The notes below the pieces were generated by a model. That model was not told the origin of the DNA, did no database searches, and saw only the letters and a list, made by a program, of their open reading frames with translations. A DNA stretch of 64,000 nucleotides from Vicinamibacterales bacterium. Its GTDB lineage: Bacteria; Acidobacteriota; Vicinamibacteria; Vicinamibacterales; UBA2999. Location: assembly GCA_041394705.1 (NCBI GenBank), contig JAWKHS010000024.1:1-64000 (forward strand), read 5' to 3'. The stretch's first letter is position 1, and each line of letters opens with the position of its first letter. Position numbers and translations under genes: made by a program. Shown here piece by piece: positions 41,465 through 51,170 of the stretch.

Positions 41465-43015
41465 ATGAAGGGACTTCTCGTCGCCGCCGGTGCGGCCGCC
41501 GTGGCGCTCGCGACATCCGCTCCGCCGTCCGTGGACCAGGCGTTCACCGCATTCTGGGCGGCGGCCACGGTGGACCAGGCAGCGACGGCGGCCAGGGACG
41601 TCGTCGCGTCCGGCGTGGACTTCCAGACGGCCGTCGCGCGCCTGAAGCAGGGCCGGTCCTACGCGGCGACCGCGCCGCGCGGCGTGCAGACCCTCGTGCG
41701 CAAGAGCGGCGGGCAGGCCTTCCCCTACACGATCGACGTGCCGGCCTCGTACGACCCCGCCAAGCGCTACCAGGTGCGCGTGCAGCTCCACGGCGGCGTC
41801 GGGCGGCCCGAGGCGGCCCGGCGCGGCGACGGCTCGATCGGCACGCTGGCGGGCGCCGAGCAGATCTACGTGCTGCCGCAGGCCTGGAACGACTTCGCGT
41901 GGTGGAACGCCGCGCAGGACGAGAACCTGCCCGCGATCCTCGACCACGTGAAGCGGACCTACAACGTGGACGAGAACCGCGTCGTGCTCTCGGGCGTGTC
42001 CGACGGCGGCACCGGCGCCTACTACGTCGCCATGCGCGACACAACGCCGTACGCGAGCTTCCTGCCGCTGAACGGCCACATCCTGGTGCTGCGTAACCGC
42101 GACCTGGGCCTGTCGGGCGCGCTCTTCCCGCACAACCTCACGAACAAGCCGTTCTTCATCGTGAACGGCGGCGCCGACCCCCTCTACCCCGCCGCCGAGA
42201 TCGAACCGCTCGTGCAGAACTTCGCCGCCGGCGGGCTCCGGGCGGTGTGGGCGCCGCAGGCCGACGCGGGCCACACGACGGCGTGGTGGCCGGTCGTGAA
42301 GGACGACTTCGAGGACTTCGTCCGCGCGCACCCGCGCGAGCCGCACCCGGCCCGGTTGAGTTGGACGACCGACAGCACCACGTCGCGGAACCGCGCGCAC
42401 TGGCTCGTCATCGACAGGCTCGCCGCGCCGGGAGCCGGGCCGGCGCTGCCCGACATCAACGACATCGCGGCCGGCGAAGAGCTGTCGTTCGGCGTCAGGA
42501 CGATTGGCATGCGCGTGACCGACGTGCAGCCGGGATCGAATGCGAGCGCCGTGGGGCTGCAGGCCGGCGACCTCGTGACGGCCGTCAACGGCCGGACGCT
42601 GCCCGAGGGCCTGGACCTCACCGAGTATCTCGGCATCTTCGACCCCGGCCAGGCGCTCACGCTGGCGGTGACGCGCGGCGGCGCGTCGAAGGAATTGAAG
42701 GGCAACTACGCGCCCGTGCGCCAGGCGCGGGTCACGCCGCTCTTCACGACGACCCGGCCCACGGGCCGCGTGGACCTCGTGCGCGAGGGCAACACCGTGA
42801 CGGCGGTCACGCGTGGCGTCGGCGCCTTCACGCTGCTGCTGTCCCCCGACGTCATCGACTTCGCGATGCCCGTGACGGTGGTGGCCGACGGACAGACCGT
42901 CTTCAACGGTCCGGTGCAGCCCAGCGTGGAGACGCTCCTCACGTGGGCCGCGCGCGACAACGACCGCACGATGCTCTACGGCGCGGCGCTCACCATCGCG
43001 CTCGACCAGCGCTGA
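41465..43015 (+). CDS. Secreted alpha/beta hydrolase (esterase-like) with an inserted PDZ domain
   Basis: About 516 aa. Signal peptide MKGLLVAAGAAAVALATSA. The hydrolase part (residues 75-300) has nucleophile elbow LSGVSDGGTGAY, an acid in VNGGADPLYP and a His in DAGHTTAWW. A PDZ domain follows (TDVQPGSNASAVGLQAGDLVTAVNGRTL, residues 355-400), then a C-terminal beta domain. The mixture suggests a substrate-tethered peptidase or esterase. ATG 41465 is preferred over 41438 because of the signal peptide. Divergent from the quinoprotein gene. Confidence 0.8.
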   Translation: MKGLLVAAGAAAVALATSAPPSVDQAFTAFWAAATVDQAATAARDVVASGVDFQTAVARLKQGRSYAATAPRGVQTLVRKSGGQAFPYTIDVPASYDPAKRYQVRVQLHGGVGRPEAARRGDGSIGTLAGAEQIYVLPQAWNDFAWWNAAQDENLPAILDHVKRTYNVDENRVVLSGVSDGGTGAYYVAMRDTTPYASFLPLNGHILVLRNRDLGLSGALFPHNLTNKPFFIVNGGADPLYPAAEIEPLVQNFAAGGLRAVWAPQADAGHTTAWWPVVKDDFEDFVRAHPREPHPARLSWTTDSTTSRNRAHWLVIDRLAAPGAGPALPDINDIAAGEELSFGVRTIGMRVTDVQPGSNASAVGLQAGDLVTAVNGRTLPEGLDLTEYLGIFDPGQALTLAVTRGGASKELKGNYAPVRQARVTPLFTTTRPTGRVDLVREGNTVTAVTRGVGAFTLLLSPDVIDFAMPVTVVADGQTVFNGPVQPSVETLLTWAARDNDRTMLYGAALTIALDQR

Positions 43016-43043
43016 CCGGGGACAGCCCGAGCCCCGACGGGCA

Positions 43044-43667
43044 TCAGAACGTGACGCCGTGCGCGATGCCGGCCAGCGGCTCGATCGTGCAGGGGCCGAT
43101 GATGGCCCGGAGCCTGGCCTCGTCGAAGTGTTCCGACGAAAACCCGTTGTCGGTCACGAGCGCCTCGGGCGTCTCGTCCACCACCGTGTGGCCCAGCCGG
43201 CGGTACCACTCGCGGCGCGGCGCGACCGAGGCCGGGGAGTACACCGTGAGCCGCCGCGTGCCGGTCCCGGGCGCGCACCGCCGCATCTCGTCGAGCACGC
43301 CCACCTTGTCCGGCATCGTGCCCCAGGTGTTCGTCAGGCAGGTGGCGATGTCGAAGGGCCTGACGAGCGGCAGCCGCGCGCCGTCGGCGCGCACGAAGCA
43401 CACGCGGCCGGGTCGGCCGTGCCGGCAGGCGTCCTTCAGGTAGTCGTGGTCGTAGTCCACGCCCACGCCGAGCCGCACGTGGTCGGCCAGGAGCGCGAGG
43501 TGCCGGCCGGTGCCGCACCCCACGTCCACCACGGACGCGCGGGCCGGCACGGTCCGGAGGAGCCAGTCGATCTCGGCCTGGAGGAAGGCGCGGATCTCTG
43601 GCGGCTGCGACGCCGGATCGAGCGCGCGGTTGAGAAAGCCGGTGGCGTAGACGTCGTCGTTGGACAT
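43044..43667 (-). CDS. Class I SAM-dependent methyltransferase
   Basis: About 207 aa. Motif I is VVDVGCGTGRHLALLA (near residue 46) with the acidic DYDHDYLKDA strand and the RADGARLPL segment. The catalytic lid is short. Substrate unknown. It ends near the stop of the esterase and is divergent from the DUF1579-like gene. Confidence 0.82.
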   Translation of the reverse strand: MSNDDVYATGFLNRALDPASQPPEIRAFLQAEIDWLLRTVPARASVVDVGCGTGRHLALLADHVRLGVGVDYDHDYLKDACRHGRPGRVCFVRADGARLPLVRPFDIATCLTNTWGTMPDKVGVLDEMRRCAPGTGTRRLTVYSPASVAPRREWYRRLGHTVVDETPEALVTDNGFSSEHFDEARLRAIIGPCTIEPLAGIAHGVTF

Positions 43668-43774
43668 GGCGGTTCCTCCAGCCTACGTGACGCGCCGCGC
43701 CAGCCGGCCGCGCGGACGCCGCGGGAGCACGTTCTCGATAGCCGGGCTGGACGGTGGCTGGCTACGGTGGAGCC

Positions 43775-44545
43775 ATGCTGTGGCTGCTGCTGGCCCTGTT
43801 CCAGACGACTCCCCCGCCCACCCCGCCGCCCGGACCGCCGGGCTGCACCTCCGCCGAGCACCGGCAGTTCGACTTCTGGATCGGGGACTGGGAGGTCCGC
43901 GGGCCGAAGGGACAGATCGTCGGCTACAACCGCATCACGTCCATCATGGGCGGCTGCGCGCTGCGCGAGGAGTGGACGAACACCAACGGCGCCATCCGCG
44001 GCGTGTCGCACAACATGTACGACCCGTCGGACGAGCGCTGGCACCAGGCGTGGACTGACAACTCGCCCTCGCGACTCACGCTCGTGGGCGGCCTCGTCGG
44101 CCGGAACATGGTGATGGAACAGCGCACGCGCGGCGATGGCGGCGCCACCGACGTCCAGCGAATCACGTGGACGCCGCTGTCCGAGGGCCGCGTGCGGCAA
44201 CTGTGGGAGTCGTCCAAGGACGGCGGCGCCACGTGGACGGCGGCGTTCGATGGGACCTACAGCCGCCGCGATCGCACGCTGCCGGTCAAGGAGGGCGAGC
44301 CAAGGCATCCCGACGAGATCGCGGTACTGAAGGCGGTCCGGAGCCGGGGCGACGCCGCCGGGTGGACGCGTCTCGTCGTCGACGACGTGGTCCTGACGGC
44401 GGACCTCGCCACCGCGCGCGGGACCTTCGAACGTCGGGGTGCGGGCGGCGCGCATCCGCGTCGCTTCATCGAGATCCTCCGGCGCGAACCCGGAGGGGCG
44501 TGGACATCGATTCACGTGCAGGACGCCGGGCCGTCGCGCCCGTGA
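43775..44545 (+). CDS. Secreted DUF1579-like protein
   Basis: About 256 aa. A short signal peptide (MLWLLLALFQTTP) is followed by the characteristic FDFWIGDWEVRG and a long beta-rich domain (RQLWESSKDGGATWTAAFDG; RRFIEILRREPGGAWTSIHV). The DUF1579 fold is a lipocalin-like barrel of unknown ligand. ATG 43775 has GGTGGAG just upstream. The 3' end converges on the AraC-type regulator gene. Confidence 0.78.
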   Translation: MLWLLLALFQTTPPPTPPPGPPGCTSAEHRQFDFWIGDWEVRGPKGQIVGYNRITSIMGGCALREEWTNTNGAIRGVSHNMYDPSDERWHQAWTDNSPSRLTLVGGLVGRNMVMEQRTRGDGGATDVQRITWTPLSEGRVRQLWESSKDGGATWTAAFDGTYSRRDRTLPVKEGEPRHPDEIAVLKAVRSRGDAAGWTRLVVDDVVLTADLATARGTFERRGAGGAHPRRFIEILRREPGGAWTSIHVQDAGPSRP

Positions 44546-44557
44546 CACCGGCCGTGG

Positions 44558-45547
44558 TCAGACGGCGCGCGAGGGCGCCAGCCGGCGGCGCATGTCGGAC
44601 GGCGTCTCGCCGAAGGCGCGATGGAACGTGGCCGTGAAGTGACTGTGGCTCGAGTAGCCGAGCGCCAGGGCCAGGTCCAGCAGGTCCGTGCCCGAGGCCG
44701 CGACCCGCTCGAGCGCCGCGCGCATCCGCAGTTCCGTGCGGTACCCGTGCAGGGTCCAGCCCGTGTGGGCGCGGAACACGCGGGCCAGGTGGAACGGCGT
44801 GGTCGCGAGTCGCAGCGCGAGGTCGCCGAGCGACCACGGTTCGGTGAACCCCGCGGCGATCGCGGCCCGCGCCGACTCGGCGAGATCGGCCCCCGCCCGG
44901 CGGCCCGGGCGTGCCCGTTTCTGCGGCGGCGCGGTGCGGCGGCTGGCGAGCGCCACCAGACGCGCCAGCACGTCGAGCATCGTCTCCTCGACGAACAGGA
45001 CGTCGGGCACGTCGGCCCGGCACACGTGCTCGACGACCGCCCGCTGCCGCAGGTAGCACTCGCGGTCGCTCGGTCCGTGGCTGAAGGGCAGCGGACGCGC
45101 GTCTTCGTCGGGCGGCGCGCCCACGCCGGCGAGCAGGTCCGCCATCACGGCAGGCGCCACGCCGAAGTACTCGCAGCGGTCGCCGGCCGGATCGAGCACG
45201 GTGCGCTCGTAGCGCTGCCCTGGGTTGTAGTAGGTGACCACGGTGGGATCGGCGACGAACGGCGCGCGTCCCTCGTGCCGGATCCAGACGCCGGTGCGCG
45301 GGAAGACGGACAGGCACTGGCCGGGCGGGCCCGAATCGCGGAAGAACGGGCTGTCGGCGGGGCAGCGCCAGCGCCCGACGGTCAGGAGGTCGGTCGCGAG
45401 GAGCACCTGCGAGATCTCGTGGCGGGGGCTCTCGGGCGTCGGCGACGGCTCGCGGAGCCGCGCGGCCAGGGGCGCCAGCGCGCGCGGCGCAGCGGCGGGC
45501 GGCAGCGGCCCGCGCCGGCCCGGCTCCTCCGTCCCCAGGGGCGGCAT
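44558..45547 (-). CDS. AraC-family transcriptional regulator
   Basis: About 329 aa. The N-terminal 200 residues are a cupin-like sensing region (TYYNPGQRYERTVLDPAGDRCEYFG). The C-terminal 100 residues contain two helix-turn-helix motifs; WSLGDLALRLATTPFHLARVFRAHTG and LLDLALALGYSSHSHFTATFHRAFG are the conserved AraC signatures. It would bind near a promoter in response to a small ligand. It lies downstream of the tail-sheath gene (56 bp gap) and could be cotranscribed with it. Confidence 0.88.
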   Translation of the reverse strand: MPPLGTEEPGRRGPLPPAAAPRALAPLAARLREPSPTPESPRHEISQVLLATDLLTVGRWRCPADSPFFRDSGPPGQCLSVFPRTGVWIRHEGRAPFVADPTVVTYYNPGQRYERTVLDPAGDRCEYFGVAPAVMADLLAGVGAPPDEDARPLPFSHGPSDRECYLRQRAVVEHVCRADVPDVLFVEETMLDVLARLVALASRRTAPPQKRARPGRRAGADLAESARAAIAAGFTEPWSLGDLALRLATTPFHLARVFRAHTGWTLHGYRTELRMRAALERVAASGTDLLDLALALGYSSHSHFTATFHRAFGETPSDMRRRLAPSRAV

Positions 45548-45603
45548 CGGGCCAGTGTAGCGCCGGCGGGCGGGCTGGGCCGTGCCGTGGGACGAGCGCC
45601 GAT

Positions 45604-46806
45604 TCAGGGCCGGTCGGCGGTCGTGTGCGTGAAGCGCAGGATGACGAACTCGGCCGGCTTCATCGGCGCGACGCCGACGAGGGTGACCAGCCGGCCGTTG
45701 TCGAGGTCGTCCTGGGTCATCGTGCTCCGATCGCAGCGCACGAAGAAGGCCTCTTCGGCCTTCGCGCCGGCCAGGCCGCCCCCGCGCCACACCTGGAGCA
45801 GGAAGTTCTCCACGGCCCGCCGGACGGCCAGCCACGTGGGCTCGCCGTTCGGCTCGAAGACCACCCACTGGGTGCCGCGCCGAATCGACTCCTCCACGAA
45901 GATGAACAGCCGCCGCACGCTGACGTACTTCCACGACGTCTGCGGCGACATCGTGCGGGCGCCCCACACACGGACGTCCCGCCCGTCGCCGCGCATGTCG
46001 CGGATCACGTTCACGCCGAGCGGGCCCAGCACGTCGTCGGCGCGGGCGTTCACGACCGGCTCGAGGGGACCGGGATCGTCGGGGTGCACGGGCTGCCACA
46101 GGCCGTGCACGGGCTCGTTGGCGGGCGCCTTCTGCACGCCGCGCGCGCGGTCGACCCGTGCGATGACGCCGGCCACGTGGCCGCACGCCGGCACCACGGC
46201 GTGGCCGTTCGGCCGGTGCACGGCCGGCACGCGGAGGTGCGGATAGTAGAGGGCCGCCCAGCTCGTGACCCGGTGCTGTCCGACTACCCTGGGATCCGGG
46301 GCGCCCGTCGGATCGTCGAGGATCGCGAGTCGGTTCTTCGCCGCCTCGCAGCGATCCACGAGCGCGTCGGCGAACGCCGGCGCCGCCACGGCGTCGGGGA
46401 TGGCCATCAGCGCGATCTCGTCGACCGTCATCAGGCCGGCGATGCCCGTGCGGTCCTCGGGCCTGTCGGCATCGCCCAGCACCTGGTCGAGCGTGACCGG
46501 CGCGTGGCCGCCTCCCGGCGTGGGCGATCCGACGACGCGGGCCACGTAGCACCGCTGCCCGCCGTTCTCGAAGAAGCCGCGCACGGCGTACGGCAGCCGC
46601 CAGTACGGCGTGGTGTGCGGCGCCTCGTCGAGGAAGCCGCCGAATTCACGTTCGTAGTCGGCCCAGTTCGTGAGGCACGTGGGCGTCGTGGGACCGCGTT
46701 CGGCTTCGCCGACGAAGCCGGCCACCGACGTGGGCACGCCGTCGATGCGCCGCGTCGGCTGGGCGATCTCCTCGACGTACACGCCGGGCGCAAGGTACTC
46801 GGGCAT
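45604..46806 (-). CDS. Contractile tail-sheath protein (orphan)
   Basis: About 400 aa. The N terminus MPEYLAPGVYVEEIAQPTR and TSVAGFVGEAERGP is the classic sheath start, and the C-terminal block (SPQTSWKYVSVRRLFIFVEESIRRGTQW, then EEAFFVRCDRSTMTQDDLDNGRL) is the sheath subtilisin-like C domain. These proteins form the contractile sheath of phage tails and extracellular injection systems. No tube, baseplate, spike or AAA+ ATPase genes are adjacent, so the gene is an orphan here. Either other parts lie elsewhere or it is a relict. Confidence 0.85.
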   Translation of the reverse strand: MPEYLAPGVYVEEIAQPTRRIDGVPTSVAGFVGEAERGPTTPTCLTNWADYEREFGGFLDEAPHTTPYWRLPYAVRGFFENGGQRCYVARVVGSPTPGGGHAPVTLDQVLGDADRPEDRTGIAGLMTVDEIALMAIPDAVAAPAFADALVDRCEAAKNRLAILDDPTGAPDPRVVGQHRVTSWAALYYPHLRVPAVHRPNGHAVVPACGHVAGVIARVDRARGVQKAPANEPVHGLWQPVHPDDPGPLEPVVNARADDVLGPLGVNVIRDMRGDGRDVRVWGARTMSPQTSWKYVSVRRLFIFVEESIRRGTQWVVFEPNGEPTWLAVRRAVENFLLQVWRGGGLAGAKAEEAFFVRCDRSTMTQDDLDNGRLVTLVGVAPMKPAEFVILRFTHTTADRP

Positions 46807-46853
46807 GCTCGGACTCTACTCCCGTTCGCGGAGCCGCGTGGTAGGCTCACGCC

Positions 46854-47957
46854 GTGCCGCCCGTCGCCGACGTCGTCGCCGAAGTGAACCTGCCGTCGAC
46901 GGATCTGGGCGCCGATCTCGCCTTCTTCCAGAAGACCCTCGGGTTCCGCCTCGAGACGATCTACCCGGCCGACAGCCCGCGCGTGGCCACGATGAGCGGG
47001 CACGGGCTCCGGGTGCGGCTGGACCGGGACTGCACCGCGGCCGCGCCGGAGCTGCGCCTGCTCGCGGAGCATCCGGACACGGTCGCTGGCGGCGCCCGCG
47101 AGCTGACGGCCCCGAACGGCGTGCGTGTAGTCGTGGCTCCGCTTCGTCCGGCCTTCGACACGCCGCAGACGACCCATCAGTTCATGGTCCGCCGCCTGAA
47201 GGACCGCTCGCCGTGGGTGATCGGCCGCGCCGGGATGCAGTACCGCGACCTGATCCCCGGGCGCCTCGGCGGCAGCATCATCGCCTCGCACATCCGGATT
47301 CCCGACGCCGGGCCGGTGCCCGACATGGTGCACTACCACACCATCGGGTTTCAGCTCATCTTCTGTTACAGCGGCTGGGTGCGGCTGGTGTACGAGGACC
47401 AGGGACCGCCGTTCATCCTCGGCGCCGGCGACTGCGTGATCCAGCCTCCCGAGATCCGGCACCGCGTCCTGGAGTCGGGGGCACACCTGCAGGTGATCGA
47501 GATCGGCGTGCCGGCCGCGCACCTGACGACCATCGACCACGCGATGACGCTGCCGACGCCCACCGTGGATCGCAGCCGCGTGTTCGGCGGCCAGCGCTTC
47601 TGCCATAGCAAGGCCGCCGAGGCCACGTGGCAGCCCTGGCGCGTGCCCGGCTTCGAGGGACGCGACACCGGGATCACCGACGCGACCGGCGGCGTGGCCT
47701 CGGTGCAGGTGGCCAAACCGGGAGGCGTAGGCGCGGCCGACGGCGTGTTCACCCGCCACACGGCCGACATCCTCTTCACGTTCGTCCTGGCCGGCGGCGT
47801 CACGCTGGATGCGGGGGCCGAGGGCACGCACGCGCTCGAAGAGGGCGACGCCTATGTCGTCCCCCCCGGACTGGCCACGGCGCTTCGCGATCCGTCGCCG
47901 AACCTGCAGGTGCTCGAGGTCGCGCTGCCGGGACACTTCGACACGACGCGCGGTTAG
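46854..47957 (+). CDS. VOC-like domain fused to two cupin domains
   Basis: About 367 aa. Residues 1-100 resemble a glyoxalase-type half fold (VNLPSTDLGADLAFFQKTLGFRLE). Two cupin barrels follow: one with VHYHTIGFQLIFCYSG and GDCVIQPPEIRHRV, one with RHTADILFTFVLAGG and EEGDAYVVPPG. His residues in both could bind a metal. Such bicupins can be dioxygenases or sugar-modifying enzymes; the specific role is unknown. GTG 46854, divergent from the sheath gene. Confidence 0.72.
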   Translation: MPPVADVVAEVNLPSTDLGADLAFFQKTLGFRLETIYPADSPRVATMSGHGLRVRLDRDCTAAAPELRLLAEHPDTVAGGARELTAPNGVRVVVAPLRPAFDTPQTTHQFMVRRLKDRSPWVIGRAGMQYRDLIPGRLGGSIIASHIRIPDAGPVPDMVHYHTIGFQLIFCYSGWVRLVYEDQGPPFILGAGDCVIQPPEIRHRVLESGAHLQVIEIGVPAAHLTTIDHAMTLPTPTVDRSRVFGGQRFCHSKAAEATWQPWRVPGFEGRDTGITDATGGVASVQVAKPGGVGAADGVFTRHTADILFTFVLAGGVTLDAGAEGTHALEEGDAYVVPPGLATALRDPSPNLQVLEVALPGHFDTTRG

Positions 47958-48187
47958 CGGGGCCGCCCGCCCGGCACGCCGTCAGCGTCCGCCGGCCGCT
48001 CCACGACCGTGGCGAGAGGAACACACCAGGCTTGGCCGAGGTGTGGCTCCGGTGCCACAGCGCCGGCGGTGCGTTCGCTGCTTCCAGAGAATCCGGCGGT
48101 CACTCGCCGACGACATGAGGGAACCGGAATTGCATTGCGGATCGGCGCGTCGAGCCACGCCCCCAGGCCCGACCGATGGAGGCGTAC

Positions 48188-51157
48188 ATGCGTTCCTTCA
48201 TTTCGCTCGCCGCCGCGACGTTGGTGGCGGCGGGCCTCGCGGGGCCCAGCCGCGCGCATGCCCAGGTGGCGGAGCGAGCCCTCCCGCTGCCGGTCGTGGA
48301 CAACGGCATTCACATCACGCCGCCGACGGCCGTGCAGATCGGCCGGCGCCTCTTCATCGGCGGCGGCTTCTCGCGGCTGTCCGATCCAACCGGCAACGCG
48401 GTGGTCACGGACGTGTTCGGCCGGCACCTTCCCGGGCGCTTCCCGAGGGTCGAGGGGCCCGTCCACCACATCGTGGCGGATGGCACCGGCGGTTGGTTCC
48501 TGGTGGGCGATTTCACCCACGTGGACGGGCAGCCGATCGCGCGCTTCGCCAGAGTGACGGCCACGCGGACCGTGGACCCGCAGTTCCGAGTGTCGGCCGA
48601 CGGCGTGATCCGGCTCGTGGCCCTGGCGCACGGGCGTGTGTATCTGGCGGGCGATTTCAGCACGGTGAACGGCGCGCCGCGCGGCGGCCTGGCCGCGATT
48701 GACGTGGCCACCCGTCAGCTCTCGAGCTGGGGGGCGGGTTTCGATCGCGGTCAGCGCCAGATCCGCGCGCTCACGTTCTCGTCCATCGGCGTGTATCTGA
48801 GCGGATACCGGCCGTACTACGGGGCCGCAGGCTCGCGCGTGTGGGGCTTCGACGCAGGCAGCGGCCGCCAGCTCTTCGCCCGGAACATCTGGGCCAGCTC
48901 CGTGGCCGCGACCTCGACGTACGTGTACCTCGCCCAGTACGGCTACCAGCGTCCCCTCGTGGCCATCGACGCACGAACGGGCAACGACACGGACTGGTCG
49001 ACGGACCTGACGTTTCAATACCTGTCCGGCACCTACGGCGACTACACCTCGATCTCCAACGTGCTGGTGGACGGCTCCCGCCTCTACTTCTCAGGCTACT
49101 TCCTCGCGAACGGGGGACGCGCCAACCTTGCGGCAGTGGACGCGGCGACCGGCGCAGCCGTGGACTGGCACCCCCCCGGCGTCACGGCCGCGTTCGAGAC
49201 GACCACACAGACGCCGGGGCTGACGCGCGCCGGCCCGGCGGTTGTGCTCACGGGCGGCAACACGAGCGTCCAGGCCTTCGGCGTGGCCACCGGCGGCCCG
49301 CGGGCCTTTACACCGGAGGTGTTCGGCGCAGTGCGGACCGTGGCGGAGGCGCCCGAAGGTGCCGTGGTGGGCGGCGACTTCAACGGGGCCGGCGGCACAG
49401 CGGCGTATGGGCTTGCCTCCATCGACCTCGACGCGAAAGTCGTCGAGCCCTGGATCGCGGGGTTCTCCGGCACGTCCTTCCAGCCAGTCGTGCAGCTGGC
49501 CACCGACGGCACGTCGCTCTTCGCCCAGCGCCAGGACGCGCACTACGCGAAGGTCGACCCGGCGTCCGGCGCCACGCTGGGCGAGGTGGCCCTGTTGCCC
49601 GATCGCGACTTCGTCGGCTGCCGGATGCGCGTCGCCGGATCCGAGGTGATCGTCTGCGTGAATGGCCCGAACGGCGCGGAGCTCGGCGCGATCCGCATCT
49701 CGGACTGGTCGTACCGACGGCTGCCGGTCGCGGTGCAGCCAGGGACCCGCGTGACGAGCATCGACGTCGTGGGCGCGACGCTGTACCTGGGAGGCAACTT
49801 CACGCAGGTGAACGGCGTTCCGCACGCGGGCCTCGCGGCCGTGGACTGGACGAATGGCGCGGTGCTGCCGTTTCGGGCGGATGTGTCTGGGGACGTGACG
49901 TCGCTTCGGGCGGCCGCCAGCCGGCTGTGGGTGGGCGGCGCGTGGATGCGCATCAACGGCGTGCGGCGTCGAGGTCTGGCGGAGGTGGACGCGGCGTCGG
50001 GCGCGCTGCTGCCGTGGAATCCGGATGTCCCGGGCGTGTTGACTGACAGCGGCTCGTTACTCGGGGCGGGCGTGTCGAGGATCGACGTGGATCAGGACGG
50101 CACGCTGTACGCGTCGGTCGGCGATCGGTTCTTCCTCAACCTCTCGTCGGTCGAGACGCTGCGGCCCACGGTGTCGGGCAGGGAGACCGGGCACCTCGCG
50201 GCGTTCTCGACGGCCACGGGACGACGCCTGCCGTGGCGCGTGCCGTACCAGGAGTGGTTCGGCCTCCTGCCCGGATGCCTGCTCGTCGGCGACGGCTGCC
50301 TGCCGGGCGCCCCCTCGCCACCCACACGACTCTCCGTGAGTCAGTCTGCCGGCCAGGTGACCCTCTCGTGGACGCCGCCCTCCGCCGCTCCGGCACGGAC
50401 GGCCATTCGCCTGGAGGTCGGCACGCGGGAAGGCGCCAAGGACCTCCTGACGCTGGACCTGCCGCCCGGGCAATCGACGCTCACGGCGCCGGCGCCGCCC
50501 GGCACCTACTTCGTCCGCGTCAGGTCCGTGGCCGGTCAGCTGGAGAGCCTGCCGAGCGCCGACGTGTCCTTTGCCGTGGGACCGCCCGATGTGCCGGCCC
50601 CGCCGCTCGATCCCGCGGCCGTCGTCGATGGAAGGCGCGTGACCATCACCTGGAACGCACCGTCCACGGGCGCACCGCCGTACTACCTGCTCCAGGGCGG
50701 AACCGCCGAGGGACGAAGCGACCTGGGCGCCCTGCCCATCGACGGAGCGGCGACGAACCTCACGCTCGACCTACCGGCCGGCACGTTCTGGACGCGGCTG
50801 ACGTCGGTCAATGGCGCCGGTCGCTCGGCGCCGGCAGCGGAACTCCTGATCGATACGTCGGCCATGGCATCGTGCGGCGTCACACCGCTGCCGCCCACCA
50901 ACCTGACCGCCGTCGTCACCGGCCGAACGGTCGTACTGACGTGGCAACCGTCGCCGACGGCGCCGTACGTAGACGGCCTCTTCCTCAAGGCGGGCACTCA
51001 GGCCGGCGTACCGGACATTGGGAGCGTCGCGCTGGACCCGTCCGCGACGTCGTTCTCGACGACGGCGCCGCCTGGCGCCTACCACCTGTGGCTGGTGAGC
51101 GACAATCTCTGCTTCAAAACCGCCGCCAGCAACGTGGTCCTCGTCGTGGTGCCGTAG
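48188..51157 (+). CDS. Large secreted beta-propeller protein with C-terminal Fn3 domains
   Basis: About 989 aa. Signal peptide MRSFISLAAATLVAAGLAG. Repeats of the delta-60 type (YLAGDFSTVNGAPRGGLAAI, YLGGNFTQVNGVPHAGLAAV, LWVGGAWMRINGVRRRGLAEV) form a propeller over residues 50-690. Three fibronectin type III-like modules follow (each with a VTLSWTPP or VTITWNAP strand). Repeat copies are well preserved, suggesting recent expansion. No catalytic domain is seen; adhesion, surface binding or scaffolding is likely. Confidence 0.78.
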   Translation: MRSFISLAAATLVAAGLAGPSRAHAQVAERALPLPVVDNGIHITPPTAVQIGRRLFIGGGFSRLSDPTGNAVVTDVFGRHLPGRFPRVEGPVHHIVADGTGGWFLVGDFTHVDGQPIARFARVTATRTVDPQFRVSADGVIRLVALAHGRVYLAGDFSTVNGAPRGGLAAIDVATRQLSSWGAGFDRGQRQIRALTFSSIGVYLSGYRPYYGAAGSRVWGFDAGSGRQLFARNIWASSVAATSTYVYLAQYGYQRPLVAIDARTGNDTDWSTDLTFQYLSGTYGDYTSISNVLVDGSRLYFSGYFLANGGRANLAAVDAATGAAVDWHPPGVTAAFETTTQTPGLTRAGPAVVLTGGNTSVQAFGVATGGPRAFTPEVFGAVRTVAEAPEGAVVGGDFNGAGGTAAYGLASIDLDAKVVEPWIAGFSGTSFQPVVQLATDGTSLFAQRQDAHYAKVDPASGATLGEVALLPDRDFVGCRMRVAGSEVIVCVNGPNGAELGAIRISDWSYRRLPVAVQPGTRVTSIDVVGATLYLGGNFTQVNGVPHAGLAAVDWTNGAVLPFRADVSGDVTSLRAAASRLWVGGAWMRINGVRRRGLAEVDAASGALLPWNPDVPGVLTDSGSLLGAGVSRIDVDQDGTLYASVGDRFFLNLSSVETLRPTVSGRETGHLAAFSTATGRRLPWRVPYQEWFGLLPGCLLVGDGCLPGAPSPPTRLSVSQSAGQVTLSWTPPSAAPARTAIRLEVGTREGAKDLLTLDLPPGQSTLTAPAPPGTYFVRVRSVAGQLESLPSADVSFAVGPPDVPAPPLDPAAVVDGRRVTITWNAPSTGAPPYYLLQGGTAEGRSDLGALPIDGAATNLTLDLPAGTFWTRLTSVNGAGRSAPAAELLIDTSAMASCGVTPLPPTNLTAVVTGRTVVLTWQPSPTAPYVDGLFLKAGTQAGVPDIGSVALDPSATSFSTTAPPGAYHLWLVSDNLCFKTAASNVVLVVVP

Positions 51158-51170
51158 CCTCACGGCGTCG

